Below are positions 30,001 to 38,140 of a stretch of 64,000 nt of DNA, piece after piece. Position 1 is the first letter of the stretch. Every line of letters starts with the position of its first letter. The DNA comes from a gamma proteobacterium HTCC5015 (GTDB lineage Bacteria > Pseudomonadota > Gammaproteobacteria > HTCC5015), in NCBI GenBank assembly GCA_000155715.1, contig DS990599.1:107846-171845 (forward strand), read 5' to 3'. Under the pieces are notes generated by a model. It searched no databases and was not told the DNA's origin. It was given only the letters and a program-made list of their open reading frames with translations. A program made the position numbers and the translations under genes.

Positions 30001-32982
30001 CTCAAGCTAGAGTTGTGGCGCGACGATCAACTTATCCCCGCTGAAAAAGTGGGCTTCCAAAGTGTGGATCGAAAAACCAACAAAGCGCTCTACACATTCT
30101 TTGGTGTGGATCTCGGCGAGCGCGGCAACCACGAGTTAACCGTCAAAGGTATCGGGCCATTTGGCAATGCGCGTTTTGAGCAAATCGTTCCCTATGTTCG
30201 GACGGGCGAAATCGACAAAATTGAACTCGTCGCCGCTGAGGGCAATGTCGCCGATGGTAAAACGCCTGTGCGCGCCAAGCTTAAGCTTCTGGACAAACAG
30301 GGCGATGCCGTTAATACCGCACTCGGCTTGCAAGTCGTCGAGGGACAGTTAAGGCCCTATGAAGAAACACAAGAAGAGGGCATTGATTTTCTAGAAGACA
30401 GCGACAAGCTACTTGAAGTGAATAAAGACGGCACCGTTGCTTTTGAACCCGTGAGTCAAGCGGGCCTGTACCGAGTCACTCTCAAGTACAACGACGTAGA
30501 AGAAGACATCAAAATACAGGTTAAGCCGCACTATAGAGATTGGGTCATGGTGGGCTTGGCCGATGCTACCTTTGGCTACAATGACCTAAGCGGCAATGTT
30601 GAAGAGCTCAGCGCCAATGATATTGAAGATGAATACTACGATGAAGGAAAAGTGGCCTTTTATGCCAAAGGTAAAATCAAAGGCAAGTATCTATTAACGG
30701 TTGCTTTTGATTCGAGCAAAGAGCGACAAGAAGACGAACGCTTGATGCAGCTCATCAACCCTGAGGACTACTACACGCTCTACGGTGACAATACGGAACA
30801 AGGTTTTGACGCGGCGAGCCGTGAAAAGCTTTATATCCGATTCGATGCCGATCGCTTCTACGCGATGTTTGGTGATTTTAATACCGAGATGACACAAACC
30901 GAACTGAGCCGTTACTCGCGCAGCTTCACGGGCGCCCGAGCCGTTTACGAGTCGGAGCGCTTCTCGGTGAATAGTTTTGCCGCCGAGACACTCGAGTCCT
31001 ACCAGCGCGATGAAATTCGCGGTAATGGTACGTCGGGTCTTTACCAATTGTCTCGTGGCAACATTGTGGCCAACAGTGAAAAAATTCGCATTGAAGTGCG
31101 CGATCGCTTTAACCCACAAGAGGTGATTAGCGAAGAGACGCTATCGCGCTTTAGCGACTACTACCTCGATTATCAAGATGGCAGCTTGTACTTTAAAAAG
31201 CCTGTTGCGGCGAATGCCGATGGCTTCAACCCAGTATTTATCGTGGCCGAGTACGAGACGAGAAACTTAAGCGAAGAAGATATCGTAGCTGGTGGTCGCG
31301 CCGCGGTTAAATTCAACGACGAAAAAATCGAACTGGGCGTTAGCGCCGTGCACGAAAATATCACGGGTGCCGATGGCCAACTGGTGGGCACAGATGCTCG
31401 CGTAGAGATTAGCGACAACATGGAGGTGCGCGCCGAGTACGCCACCACCGACGTAGAGGCCAACAACCTGACAGCCAAAGGCGATGCCTACCGTGCCGAG
31501 TGGGTTCGCGATGGCGAAGTGGCTGATGTCCAAGTCTTCGTACGAGAAGAAGAGGCCGCTTTTGGTTTGGGTCAGCAATCGCAGATTGGCCAAGGCACTC
31601 GTCGCTACGGAGCCGCCACCGAAATTACCGTCGACGAGCGCTGGAGCGTTGACAGTGAAATCAGCCACGAAGACAACCTGCAAACGAGTGCCGAAAGCGA
31701 TTTAGTGCGAGCGCAGGCCGAGTACGAACAAGATCAGTGGAGTTTGCGTGGCGGCGCCACACTGGCGCAGGATAAAGATCAGCTCGATCGCAAACATCGC
31801 TCGGAGTTGCTCAACTTCGGCGCCAGTCGCCTGTTGGTGGATGATCGCCTAGAACTGCGCGCGGATACCGAGTGGCAATTAAACGACGATGAGGGCGCCA
31901 ACCATTATCCCAACCGCCATATCGTTGGCGCCGACTACGCGTTAACCAGCGCCGTAGATGTGTTTACCGAGCATGAGTGGACGCACAGCGATTTGCTTGA
32001 GACTCGCGCCAATCGCGCGGGCCTGCGTGCACGCCCTTGGAGCAACGCGGTGTTGAACAGCTCCTTAGAGCGCAACACGGGCGAGTTCGACGAGCGCACT
32101 TTTGCCGTTTACGGACTCACGCAGACGATTCCTTTAAACGCGCGCTGGAAAGCCAGCTTTAGCTACGATGAATCGCGCACGCTAAAACAGAACACCTACC
32201 CAGCGGTAAACCCCAATGCGCCGTTGCCATCGGGATCGGCGATGCCGCAAACGGAAGATTTCTGGGCCGCCACCTCGGGTGTGGGCTATCAATCGGGACT
32301 CTATTTGTTTGACTCTCGTCTTGAATATCGTGACAGCCGCAGCGATACGCGCACCGGCGTATTCGCCAGCTGGCAGCGCGATCTTGAGCGCGGCGTCGGT
32401 CACGCTCTGCGTCTACAACTTTTTGATACAGAGCTGGATAAAGGCGGCGAAACCGTCGATGGCGAATTGCGCTACTCCACCGTGATTCGCCCCATTGGCA
32501 GCCGCTGGATGTGGTTTAACCGACTCGAATACAAGCACAAAGAAGACGACACGGCGGCCTCTGGAACACAGTCTCGGAAAATTGTTGAAAACTTAGCGAT
32601 TAACTACACGCCGAGTTACCGCTGGCAGCTGGCTGCGCATTTAGGCCTTAAACGCGTACGCACAGAGCTAGCGGGCGGCGATATCGACAATGACAGCTGG
32701 TTGTTAGGTACCGAAACCCGCTTCGACCTGAATGAACACTGGGACATCGGTGCCCAGTATCACTATTTAGGCGTGGACAATTTCGGCTTAAGCCAAGAGT
32801 CTTGGGGCCTATCCACAGGCTTCGATTTAGCTAAGAACTTATGGCTTAGCATCGGCTACAACTGGGAAGGTTACGACGATGAAGACTTCCGCTTTAATGG
32901 CTATACCGCAGAAGGCCCATACCTGAAACTGCGTTATAAGTTTGATCAAAACACGTTCAAATTGCGTGAGGACGATCAATGA
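27007..32982 (+). CDS. Giant outer-membrane protein with DUF11, OmpA-like and beta-barrel regions
   Basis: 1991 residues. The signal peptide ends near residue 36 (ISTTAHA). Then come two DUF11-like domains (about 60-320) and an OmpA-like peptidoglycan-binding domain (about 496-595: TVIGHADTRPI, ALSLARANVAAEYARQRL, NRRVEIVIE). A carboxypeptidase-regulatory/SdrD_B-like domain follows (about 615-708: IRLIMEDGRFVETDAEGRYHF). A degenerate second OmpA-like part (about 857-930) and an invasin-like Ig domain (about 1075-1175) come next. The C-terminal 800 residues alternate aromatic and polar residues like a large beta-barrel (DWVMVGLADATFGY onward, last strand near LRYKFDQNTF). It probably anchors to peptidoglycan and the outer membrane and displays or exports the neighbouring DUF11 proteins; this is inference. 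Confidence 0.8.
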   Translation: MLKVSRPLAQFMSRCLDSAICVVLWAALFISTTAHAALEVQLNEPAYLTADQVSGSVEARVLINALLPDYNKADITFDLEEVALDRGYSEGLEIVISNTGLNDLNNPSIVVSLPNSIGFSLEDSPAYTVSQLPNGDWEIILKNPILVGQSVSLNATLSASPDAQIGVESISFTLNANGAVITEERLQIKINNVVSGLFLTNDVDRAVVYHDEVVTYRLSVSSQYEVGTINNVTISDFLPVGMRFMGGTVKRGGTADQDPVIAQNGRDLTFNIGTIGPEETMVIEYIAYVTAAAPEGKSISPASAQGDGASSNDARAITVVKADPINTESHVVGRVMANACEVTPNHLGLLGMQLSSELVQDHLRYRMTFQTEGVDLQKFNALLDVPATLNIDANSVQLNGQPFSGLKEKAGQYIFDLGTVPGNGRYQLQFDGQPETGHYGEFEVMAMASYHLEGLGFRRTELLSNTYRHQTRDQKIERYSLWPRFESFSAELGEEDQQHFDQILSQVDKQRVQRITVIGHADTRPIRARSQSIYADNQALSLARANVAAEYARQRLGLEADKVDVLGKGDSFPLLKGRSGEDNAANRRVEIVIESLQQASKSQTQVLKAVADTERKDIFGEQLVPLKNSLNRKADGLQGIRLIMEDGRFVETDAEGRYHFEAIKPGTHVVQIDPDSIPEGFEPYLCESNTRFAQNPSSRFIEVSNGLIWRANFHLRPKAQEKRELALQMKAQRQDDTLNYTVSVDDAQQAGWLHIDLAEALTLDMQSLRVDGREVQPEQQGQQVKVPLAQREGEYSVNFRAAINENAKGDLRSRAWLAMAEYESAPVDTILSIQPEAKTQERYPFDLPFAAEQSTLTGAADIQVRDIVALLEGQSVHQFELAVSADSESLAQARADAIRTRLSNAFQQASWDVTVEKGSERNRVVAHVGDADAKWQTTLTKPESAALKETVTIDQAKEMIEAQQEAAPEPKQDGILNITEGQKIADNSSAVRIQLDARLKLELWRDDQLIPAEKVGFQSVDRKTNKALYTFFGVDLGERGNHELTVKGIGPFGNARFEQIVPYVRTGEIDKIELVAAEGNVADGKTPVRAKLKLLDKQGDAVNTALGLQVVEGQLRPYEETQEEGIDFLEDSDKLLEVNKDGTVAFEPVSQAGLYRVTLKYNDVEEDIKIQVKPHYRDWVMVGLADATFGYNDLSGNVEELSANDIEDEYYDEGKVAFYAKGKIKGKYLLTVAFDSSKERQEDERLMQLINPEDYYTLYGDNTEQGFDAASREKLYIRFDADRFYAMFGDFNTEMTQTELSRYSRSFTGARAVYESERFSVNSFAAETLESYQRDEIRGNGTSGLYQLSRGNIVANSEKIRIEVRDRFNPQEVISEETLSRFSDYYLDYQDGSLYFKKPVAANADGFNPVFIVAEYETRNLSEEDIVAGGRAAVKFNDEKIELGVSAVHENITGADGQLVGTDARVEISDNMEVRAEYATTDVEANNLTAKGDAYRAEWVRDGEVADVQVFVREEEAAFGLGQQSQIGQGTRRYGAATEITVDERWSVDSEISHEDNLQTSAESDLVRAQAEYEQDQWSLRGGATLAQDKDQLDRKHRSELLNFGASRLLVDDRLELRADTEWQLNDDEGANHYPNRHIVGADYALTSAVDVFTEHEWTHSDLLETRANRAGLRARPWSNAVLNSSLERNTGEFDERTFAVYGLTQTIPLNARWKASFSYDESRTLKQNTYPAVNPNAPLPSGSAMPQTEDFWAATSGVGYQSGLYLFDSRLEYRDSRSDTRTGVFASWQRDLERGVGHALRLQLFDTELDKGGETVDGELRYSTVIRPIGSRWMWFNRLEYKHKEDDTAASGTQSRKIVENLAINYTPSYRWQLAAHLGLKRVRTELAGGDIDNDSWLLGTETRFDLNEHWDIGAQYHYLGVDNFGLSQESWGLSTGFDLAKNLWLSIGYNWEGYDDEDFRFNGYTAEGPYLKLRYKFDQNTFKLREDDQ

Positions 32983-35069
32983 TGAAAAGCCGTCTCCCAC
33001 TTTTATTGTTTGGTCTTGTTCTACATGCGCCAGTTTGGGCGGCTCAGACTATTTGTAATGACAATAGTGGCTCAGGCTGGCCGATCAATGACTTCTCTGA
33101 AACTACGATCAGCATTCCATACAACTTTGCCGATGACGGTTTAGTGATTGATGTTGATGTAGAAGTGGATATATCACACACCTATATTGGCGACTTGAGT
33201 GCTTTTATTACCAGCCCTGAGGGCACGGAAATCAGCTTATTTCAAAGGCCTAGGACGACCGCACCTTTCGATCAAGACGTTGGCCCCTACGGTTGTAGCC
33301 GAGATAATTTGGATGTTCGGTTTGATGATTCGGCGGGCAGCAGAATGGAAAATAGCGGCTGTACATTTTCTAACCCGACATATTCGGGCAGCTACAGACC
33401 TCACAATGGGGCGCCTAACAACTTAAGCGCGTACTCAGGGCAAGACCCTATTGGTACATGGCAGTTTCGTTTTATGGACCCCGTTTCTCAAGATACGGGC
33501 CGAATGAATGAAGCCTGTATCCATATTGAAAATGCCTCTCTTATTTTCGATCAGTGGGTCAGTACGAATGCCAGTTGCTCAGATACAGTGGATGTACTCA
33601 GCGTGGCTTCGGGGCAAAACATATATACCTGCTACGTTATCACCAATACGGGTGACGAAGCATTTAGTCTGTCCTCCGGCGATTGGTCCAATAATTTGGG
33701 GCACGACTTATCGGGCTTGGAGAGAACGTACAATCCCGGCGTGACGGACACGGTAGTCATCGGCCCGCAAACTGCCGGTGCCTCGCCTTACTTTCAGGGC
33801 GTTACGCTGGGAACAGCCGAAGTGACTATTCGTGGGGCAACCGCCGTCTTCCCCAGCACAGAGTCGATCACCACGGATGAAACCTCAGAGGTGTATGTAG
33901 ATACGCCGCCACCGGCGACCGGTAATAAAGACTTGTATTTGTACGACAATTTAGATTTGTCTCGTGTCGTACCCACCAGTAACCAGTCAGATGACGACTT
34001 ATTGGAAGGCGAGACAAAAATATGGACTTTGACACCGGCGCTACAAACAAATTTAGAGATTAGTAACTCGGCAACGGAAGTGCCCGTAACACTCTACTTA
34101 GGGGAAACGGGGAGCGGCAACGTGCGCGATATTGAACTGGAGATATCAGGGTCAATATCGGGTACTGTGGCGGTGGGAACAACGAGTTTAGGGCTCACGG
34201 GTAGCTACGAAGAGTATGTTGTTAATATACCTATTACAGGCACCCGCTCGCTGGTATCGGGTGAAAGCATCTCGCTACGCATTCAAAACACCACTAATGG
34301 CTGGGGTACTCGGCGCTTGCATGTAGATCCCTCCAATGGATCTAATGAACATTCGCGAATCACGTTGCCAGCAGAGACAGTCATCAATGTTGATGAGATC
34401 GGTGTCTACTCACAAAGCTATGCCACCAACCCATCAGCCACTCCAGTGGCTGGTATCGAGGCGGGCAATACGGCCTACGTTCGCATTGAAGTGAGCGACC
34501 CTTTTGGTTCATTTGATATTACGGCAGCAGACATCACGTTGACGGATGCGGCTTCCAACGTTCAAGTCAACGCCGCCGCCATGACCGAAGTGTTTGATTC
34601 CAGCGCCGCTACAAAAATTTATGAATATGTCTACAACGTGCCCGCCTTCCCCAATTTAGGTACATGGCGCGCGGATGTGACAGCGTACGAAGGCACGGAA
34701 GGTTTAGTAAGCCACGATAGCTATACAGACTTTGCCGTGTTTCGTCCGCCCAACTTAAGTGTTTTAAAATCGGCCAATGTCACCAGTGCCAACCCCGGTG
34801 ACGTAATAACCTATACGGTAGCCGTGACCAACTCGGGCAGCGGCGTGGCACAAAATGTATATCTTGAAGATACACTCAGCCCGTTTACCGATCTTGATAC
34901 GGGCAGCTTCAGCTGTACGGCGGGCTGCCCCGGCTCTGGCGTCACACTGGGCACCGTCAACTTCACCACCGGGGTGGATGGCGACATCACCGTGTGGGAT
35001 GTGATGATGAGCGGCGACATGAACCCAAGCAGCTCATTTACCCTGCAATACCAAGCCACAGTCGAGTAA
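32979..35069 (+). CDS. Secreted P-domain / DUF11 protein
   Basis: 696 residues. The signal peptide ends near residue 22 (HAPVWA). Residues about 25-190 form a P (proprotein convertase/Homo B) domain, with VDVDVEVDISHTYIGDLSAF, ITSPEGTEI and DPIGTWQFRFMD. The middle has Ig-like strands. Residues about 587-696 are a DUF11 domain (NPGDVITYTVAVTNSGSGVA, NPSSSFTLQYQATVE). No protease domain accompanies the P domain. The start overlaps the barrel gene stop (ATGA), so it is the last gene of that operon. Confidence 0.8.
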   Translation: MMKSRLPLLLFGLVLHAPVWAAQTICNDNSGSGWPINDFSETTISIPYNFADDGLVIDVDVEVDISHTYIGDLSAFITSPEGTEISLFQRPRTTAPFDQDVGPYGCSRDNLDVRFDDSAGSRMENSGCTFSNPTYSGSYRPHNGAPNNLSAYSGQDPIGTWQFRFMDPVSQDTGRMNEACIHIENASLIFDQWVSTNASCSDTVDVLSVASGQNIYTCYVITNTGDEAFSLSSGDWSNNLGHDLSGLERTYNPGVTDTVVIGPQTAGASPYFQGVTLGTAEVTIRGATAVFPSTESITTDETSEVYVDTPPPATGNKDLYLYDNLDLSRVVPTSNQSDDDLLEGETKIWTLTPALQTNLEISNSATEVPVTLYLGETGSGNVRDIELEISGSISGTVAVGTTSLGLTGSYEEYVVNIPITGTRSLVSGESISLRIQNTTNGWGTRRLHVDPSNGSNEHSRITLPAETVINVDEIGVYSQSYATNPSATPVAGIEAGNTAYVRIEVSDPFGSFDITAADITLTDAASNVQVNAAAMTEVFDSSAATKIYEYVYNVPAFPNLGTWRADVTAYEGTEGLVSHDSYTDFAVFRPPNLSVLKSANVTSANPGDVITYTVAVTNSGSGVAQNVYLEDTLSPFTDLDTGSFSCTAGCPGSGVTLGTVNFTTGVDGDITVWDVMMSGDMNPSSSFTLQYQATVE

Positions 35070-35478
35070 TTAACCCAACTGCCACATCCTCGGGTGCCCT
35101 GCGGTGCTCGGCCAAAACGGCGCCTGCAGAACTCGCAGCACTGAGGTTTTGCTCCTTTCTTCGCTAGCTCGTCCTCGGCTTGATCCATTTTTCCGTATGC
35201 TTCTCGGTGTGGCATATGGCTTGTACTCGCGCCGGGCTGAACCAGCCTTCATTCTGAATTTGATTTGTCTACAGGGATGTAGGTGGGGGCGCGAGCAGGA
35301 GCGGAAGTTTCAGAATCTCCCAATCGAGCCACCGTGGGTCGGACTGGTTCCCGCTTTTGGGGTGCCCGGTCCGACATTGCTTGAAGCCGCTCGTCACGCA
35401 AAATTTACAGCGAGTAGGAGCGTGCCCTGCACGCGATGGCAATGGACGGTGAAGCCACAATATCGGCACAGGCGATAG
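35070..35478. repeat. Gene-free interval with REP-like palindromes
   Basis: A 409 bp gap between the P-domain gene and tRNA-Pro, without a credible gene. It contains GTGGGTCGGAC (35334-35344) facing GTCCGAC (35369-35375), the same stem as the REP pair at 60809-60943. A pseudomonad-style REP-like palindrome (35414-35440) begins GTAGGAGCGTGCCC and closes GCACGCGATGG. Either may help end transcription. Confidence 0.5.
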
Positions 35479-35555
35479 TGGTCGGAGTAGCAGGATTCGA
35501 ACCTGCGACCTCTGCCTCCCGAAGGCAGCGCTCTACCAAGCTGAGCTATACTCCG
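35479..35555 (-). tRNA. tRNA-Pro (anticodon CGG)
   Basis: A 77 nt cloverleaf on the minus strand. The acceptor stem is CGGAGTA/TACTCCG, the D arm contains AGCTCAGCTTGGTAGAGC, and the anticodon stem-loop is CTGCC-TTCGGGA-GGCAG, giving CGG. The T arm has GGTTCGAATCC. The 3' CCA is encoded (35479-35481). It borders the accessory region on its 5' side. Confidence 0.95.
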
Positions 35556-35800
35556 ATAAGAGAGAATATTTTATTCTACGGCTGAAGGCCTAAAGTGCCA
35601 ACAGCTTCAAAGAAGCTCTAGTTATGATAACGGTGCCTTCGAACTGGCTCACACCCGCAATCACGAGCTTTTCGCGGGGGGGCATTGTTTTTATTGACCC
35701 TCCACAACGGTTTAAGTCACGACACATTGTTCATGCTGACAACAAAACGTTATGCGTGAGCTCATTCAGCAGGTTTAGACAGAGAGCACCTAAGCGCCTC

Positions 35801-37123
35801 TCAGGCAAAATCTTTCAGCCTGAGATGACCCTCTATTGAATGGGCAAGCGTTTTCGGTACGTCATGCGCTTTAGCCAATTGCGGCCACTGAGACACCGCG
35901 TTAATCACATCATCAATAATGGTATCAATTTCGTTGCGCTCTACCCGTGGAAGCTGAGCGTCTGCCAGCGCGTAAAAATCGTCGCGAGTATGGCCACTGC
36001 GCTTGCCATTTAAAGACATCCAGTGCTGCTCTACCCAAGGGTTTCCAGGCTTGTAGCTAAAGGCAACGTCGTAAGCCGGGCTCAACCGCCATTGCTTGTC
36101 CTCCAGCATGAAACCAAAGTTCTTGGAGTGATCATCGTGGTTCGTTGCTACGTGGTTAAAGACCATACGGCGAAACAAGTCTATGGCGTCCGCCCGTGGC
36201 AACCTTAGTCGTCGTGCAACCTGAAATAGCTCTTCATAAGAAAACGCACCAATGTCGTGATAGTTCACGTGCTTAATGGCCGTAAGCGTTTGAATATGCA
36301 TTTTTTCATTGCCTATTCTGTCAAAGCGCTTGGTCACAAAATGGCGCCGGTTGCCTTCATCCAGCAGGTGGCATGGCATCATATGAATGCCGGCTTGCGT
36401 GGCCATTAAGTAATACACATACTCCATAGCCCCGTAACCTAACGGGTCGCCAAAGGTTTGCTGAGAAGGGTCGCGCTCCTTTACGCCGTCAAACTTCAGC
36501 AGATAATGCTCAAACCCTTCGGGCACAAGTCCCTGGCCAGAACGAACCTGGCTGAAGTCCTTATTAAATGCCAATACCGCTTTGGGTCTTGCCCCACCGG
36601 CGCTGGTGCCAACCGCTAATAAGGCTTGCATCATTTCTTTATCTGCCGCGTCGTCAAAGTGCGTGCGTTGACGAAAGCCCTTCCGCGCATCGAGCACTTC
36701 CTGCGCTAATTTCATTAAACCCTCAAGCTCAATGTCTTTATTTTTGGCGTTGGTTTGATTCTTACGTGCAGGACGATACTCAAGAGCGCCCATGCCCCGC
36801 TCGCCGGTGTATTGGAGTCGTTCAAGCGGGTTCAGAGGTTCTGTGCGACCGGGCTGTTGCGCAATCCATTGGTTCAGCACCGCATTACCGAAGTCATCGG
36901 GCAGAGAGTCTGCCAGCATGCCCGGCAAACCTCTGAAGGTATCCCAATTTAATCCCGGGAAGGCGTAAATTCGCCCCTTCTCGGCGGGCATGGTTAAAGG
37001 CGCAAGCGGAATGTTTTTTTCGACAAATTCAGATAAGTACTCGAACCGCGCAGCCGTGTCGCCTTTGTTATAACTTAAGGCACCAACAGGCTCACCTTTG
37101 TAGCGAACTTCAATGGTATTCAT
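35801..37123 (-). CDS. hipA: HipA-family serine/threonine kinase toxin
   Basis: 440 residues. The N-terminal HipA_N-type domain (GALSYNKGD, GMLADSLPDDFGNAVLNQW) is followed by a HipA_C kinase domain. That domain has a nucleotide-binding loop region (SAGGARPKAVLAF), the FVTKRFDR strand, and the catalytic stretch NHVATNHDDHSKNFGF (Asp and Asn/Lys of the active site). The DVAFSY block follows. HipA toxins phosphorylate aminoacyl-tRNA synthetases. I use the ATG at 37123, which overlaps the hipB stop (TGATG). It lies beside an integron cassette array, but no attC was found after it. Confidence 0.9.
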   Translation of the reverse strand: MNTIEVRYKGEPVGALSYNKGDTAARFEYLSEFVEKNIPLAPLTMPAEKGRIYAFPGLNWDTFRGLPGMLADSLPDDFGNAVLNQWIAQQPGRTEPLNPLERLQYTGERGMGALEYRPARKNQTNAKNKDIELEGLMKLAQEVLDARKGFRQRTHFDDAADKEMMQALLAVGTSAGGARPKAVLAFNKDFSQVRSGQGLVPEGFEHYLLKFDGVKERDPSQQTFGDPLGYGAMEYVYYLMATQAGIHMMPCHLLDEGNRRHFVTKRFDRIGNEKMHIQTLTAIKHVNYHDIGAFSYEELFQVARRLRLPRADAIDLFRRMVFNHVATNHDDHSKNFGFMLEDKQWRLSPAYDVAFSYKPGNPWVEQHWMSLNGKRSGHTRDDFYALADAQLPRVERNEIDTIIDDVINAVSQWPQLAKAHDVPKTLAHSIEGHLRLKDFA

Positions 37124-37443
37124 CACCAGTCCAGCGCCTCATTGTCAGCAGGCTTCACACGCGTTTTACCGCTCGCCCGTTTTTTCTGTTTGGTGCTACT
37201 TTTGAGCAGTTGCACAGGAGAAACGCCCTCGTCTGGGAATGCGGCCAGTAAGTTGTCGATATGACCCAAAGCCTGAAGAATAGCGACATAGGTCGGTAAG
37301 GTGCTTTTACCACCCTCCGCAGATTTAACGGCGTTTAGTGAGACCTTCGCCAAGGTCGCTAAGTCCTCCTGAGTTAAGTCCTGATTCAAGCGATACTGCC
37401 TGACTCGCTGACCAATAATTGCTGAAACGCGCTCAGAGTCCAT
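37123..37443 (-). CDS. hipB: HipB-family antitoxin, XRE-type regulator
   Basis: 106 residues with an XRE helix-turn-helix (RVRQYRLNQDLTQEDLATLAK, then VSLNAVKSAEGGKSTLPTYV) and a basic C-terminal tail (KQKKRASGKTRVK). It is predicted to neutralise HipA and repress the operon. It is translationally coupled to hipA. Confidence 0.9.
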   Translation of the reverse strand: MDSERVSAIIGQRVRQYRLNQDLTQEDLATLAKVSLNAVKSAEGGKSTLPTYVAILQALGHIDNLLAAFPDEGVSPVQLLKSSTKQKKRASGKTRVKPADNEALDW

Positions 37444-37451
37444 ATAACGAA

Positions 37452-37501
37452 CCTTAAATAGGCTTTAAACTAATAAATAGAGTGTAGCAGACTATTTAAG
37501 G
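37452..37501. promoter_or_regulatory. Candidate HipB operator (inverted repeat)
   Basis: CCTTAAATAG (37452-37461) and CTATTTAAGG (37492-37501) are perfect inverted copies separated by 30 bp, directly upstream of hipB in A/T-rich DNA. The position suits an autoregulatory operator. Confidence 0.55.
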
Positions 37502-37618
37502 TACGTAGTTACTTTTATATAAAAGATTTTATAGGGGCTATAAAATATAATTCAAAGAGGATTGCTAATAACACTTGATTTGAGCATGAATCGATAGCCT
37601 GCTCCGTGCCAAGAGCGG

Positions 37619-37679
37619 AGCTAACGCTAAGCTAAGCGGCGCAGCTTTGCTGCGTCCTTACTTGAGCGATTTGTTATAT
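37619..37679 (-). other. attC site 5 (after SUKH cassette)
   Basis: 61 bp. The outer ends are AGCTAAC and GTTATAT, with arms CTAAGCTAAGCGGCGCAG and CTGCGTCCTTACTTGAGCG around a short loop. It is very like attC site 2. It closes the last cassette of the array, in minus-strand reading. Confidence 0.85.
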
Positions 37680-37681
37680 TT

Positions 37682-38050
37682 TTATTCTTGCTCACTGAGG
37701 TACTTCGCAATGAACTCTTCAAGGGTATTTGCATAAAGGTTGCATTCCATTTTTTCATGATCAGAGAACCCTAAGGAAAATTCCTTTGCGTCTGGGGTAA
37801 TCACGTAATAATCACCGCAACCATTTTTACCGATAATTAAATAACGCTCAGGCCACGTTTCACCAAAGTAACCGTTCTCTCTAACATCAAGATTTTCCTC
37901 AATGATTTCATCGGGGTCATCAAGCAAACCAAAATCAGGAGCATCAGAACCCAATAATTCGGAGGGGTACTTAGTAACCACTTCCACATAACACGCTGGG
38001 AAATTCAGCCCGGTTTCTTTTTCAATTCTCTCAATGTCATTCCGTGTCAT
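37682..38050 (-). CDS. SMI1/KNR4 (SUKH) family protein, cassette E
   Basis: 122 residues. It begins with the SUKH pattern ERIEKETGLNFPACYVEVV. It continues with LLDDPDEIIEENL and ERYLIIGKNGCGDYYVITPD, ending in a charged helix (NTLEEFIAKYLSEQE). SUKH proteins often serve as immunity proteins against secreted nuclease toxins. No toxin partner is next to it, so it may be an orphan immunity gene. It fills one integron cassette between attC 4 and attC 5. Confidence 0.8.
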   Translation of the reverse strand: MTRNDIERIEKETGLNFPACYVEVVTKYPSELLGSDAPDFGLLDDPDEIIEENLDVRENGYFGETWPERYLIIGKNGCGDYYVITPDAKEFSLGFSDHEKMECNLYANTLEEFIAKYLSEQE

Positions 38051-38065
38051 GGGATCACTCTGAAA

Positions 38066-38137
38066 ATATAACGCCTACAGCAGAGGCAAAAATGGAGCGC
38101 AGCGGAATTTTTGTCCTGCTGGCTGTACTTGTTAGAG
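38066..38137 (-). other. attC site 4
   Basis: 72 bp, with ends ATATAAC and GTTAGAG. The arms include TACAGC/GCTGTA and CAAAAAT/ATTTTTG. Its ATATAAC end matches the GTTATAT end of attC 5, as expected for a cassette flanked by recombination junctions. Confidence 0.75.
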
Positions 38138-38140
38138 CTT

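Noticed and set aside
35104-35478. 124-codon frame between the P-domain gene and tRNA-Pro
   Set aside because: The composition is unlike a protein, and it overlaps REP-like palindromes with no start signals.
35479-35555. tRNA-Pro as the attachment site for the accessory region
   Set aside because: Islands normally integrate at the tRNA 3' end (35479 side), but the accessory genes lie on the 5' side. I saw no 3'-end duplicate.
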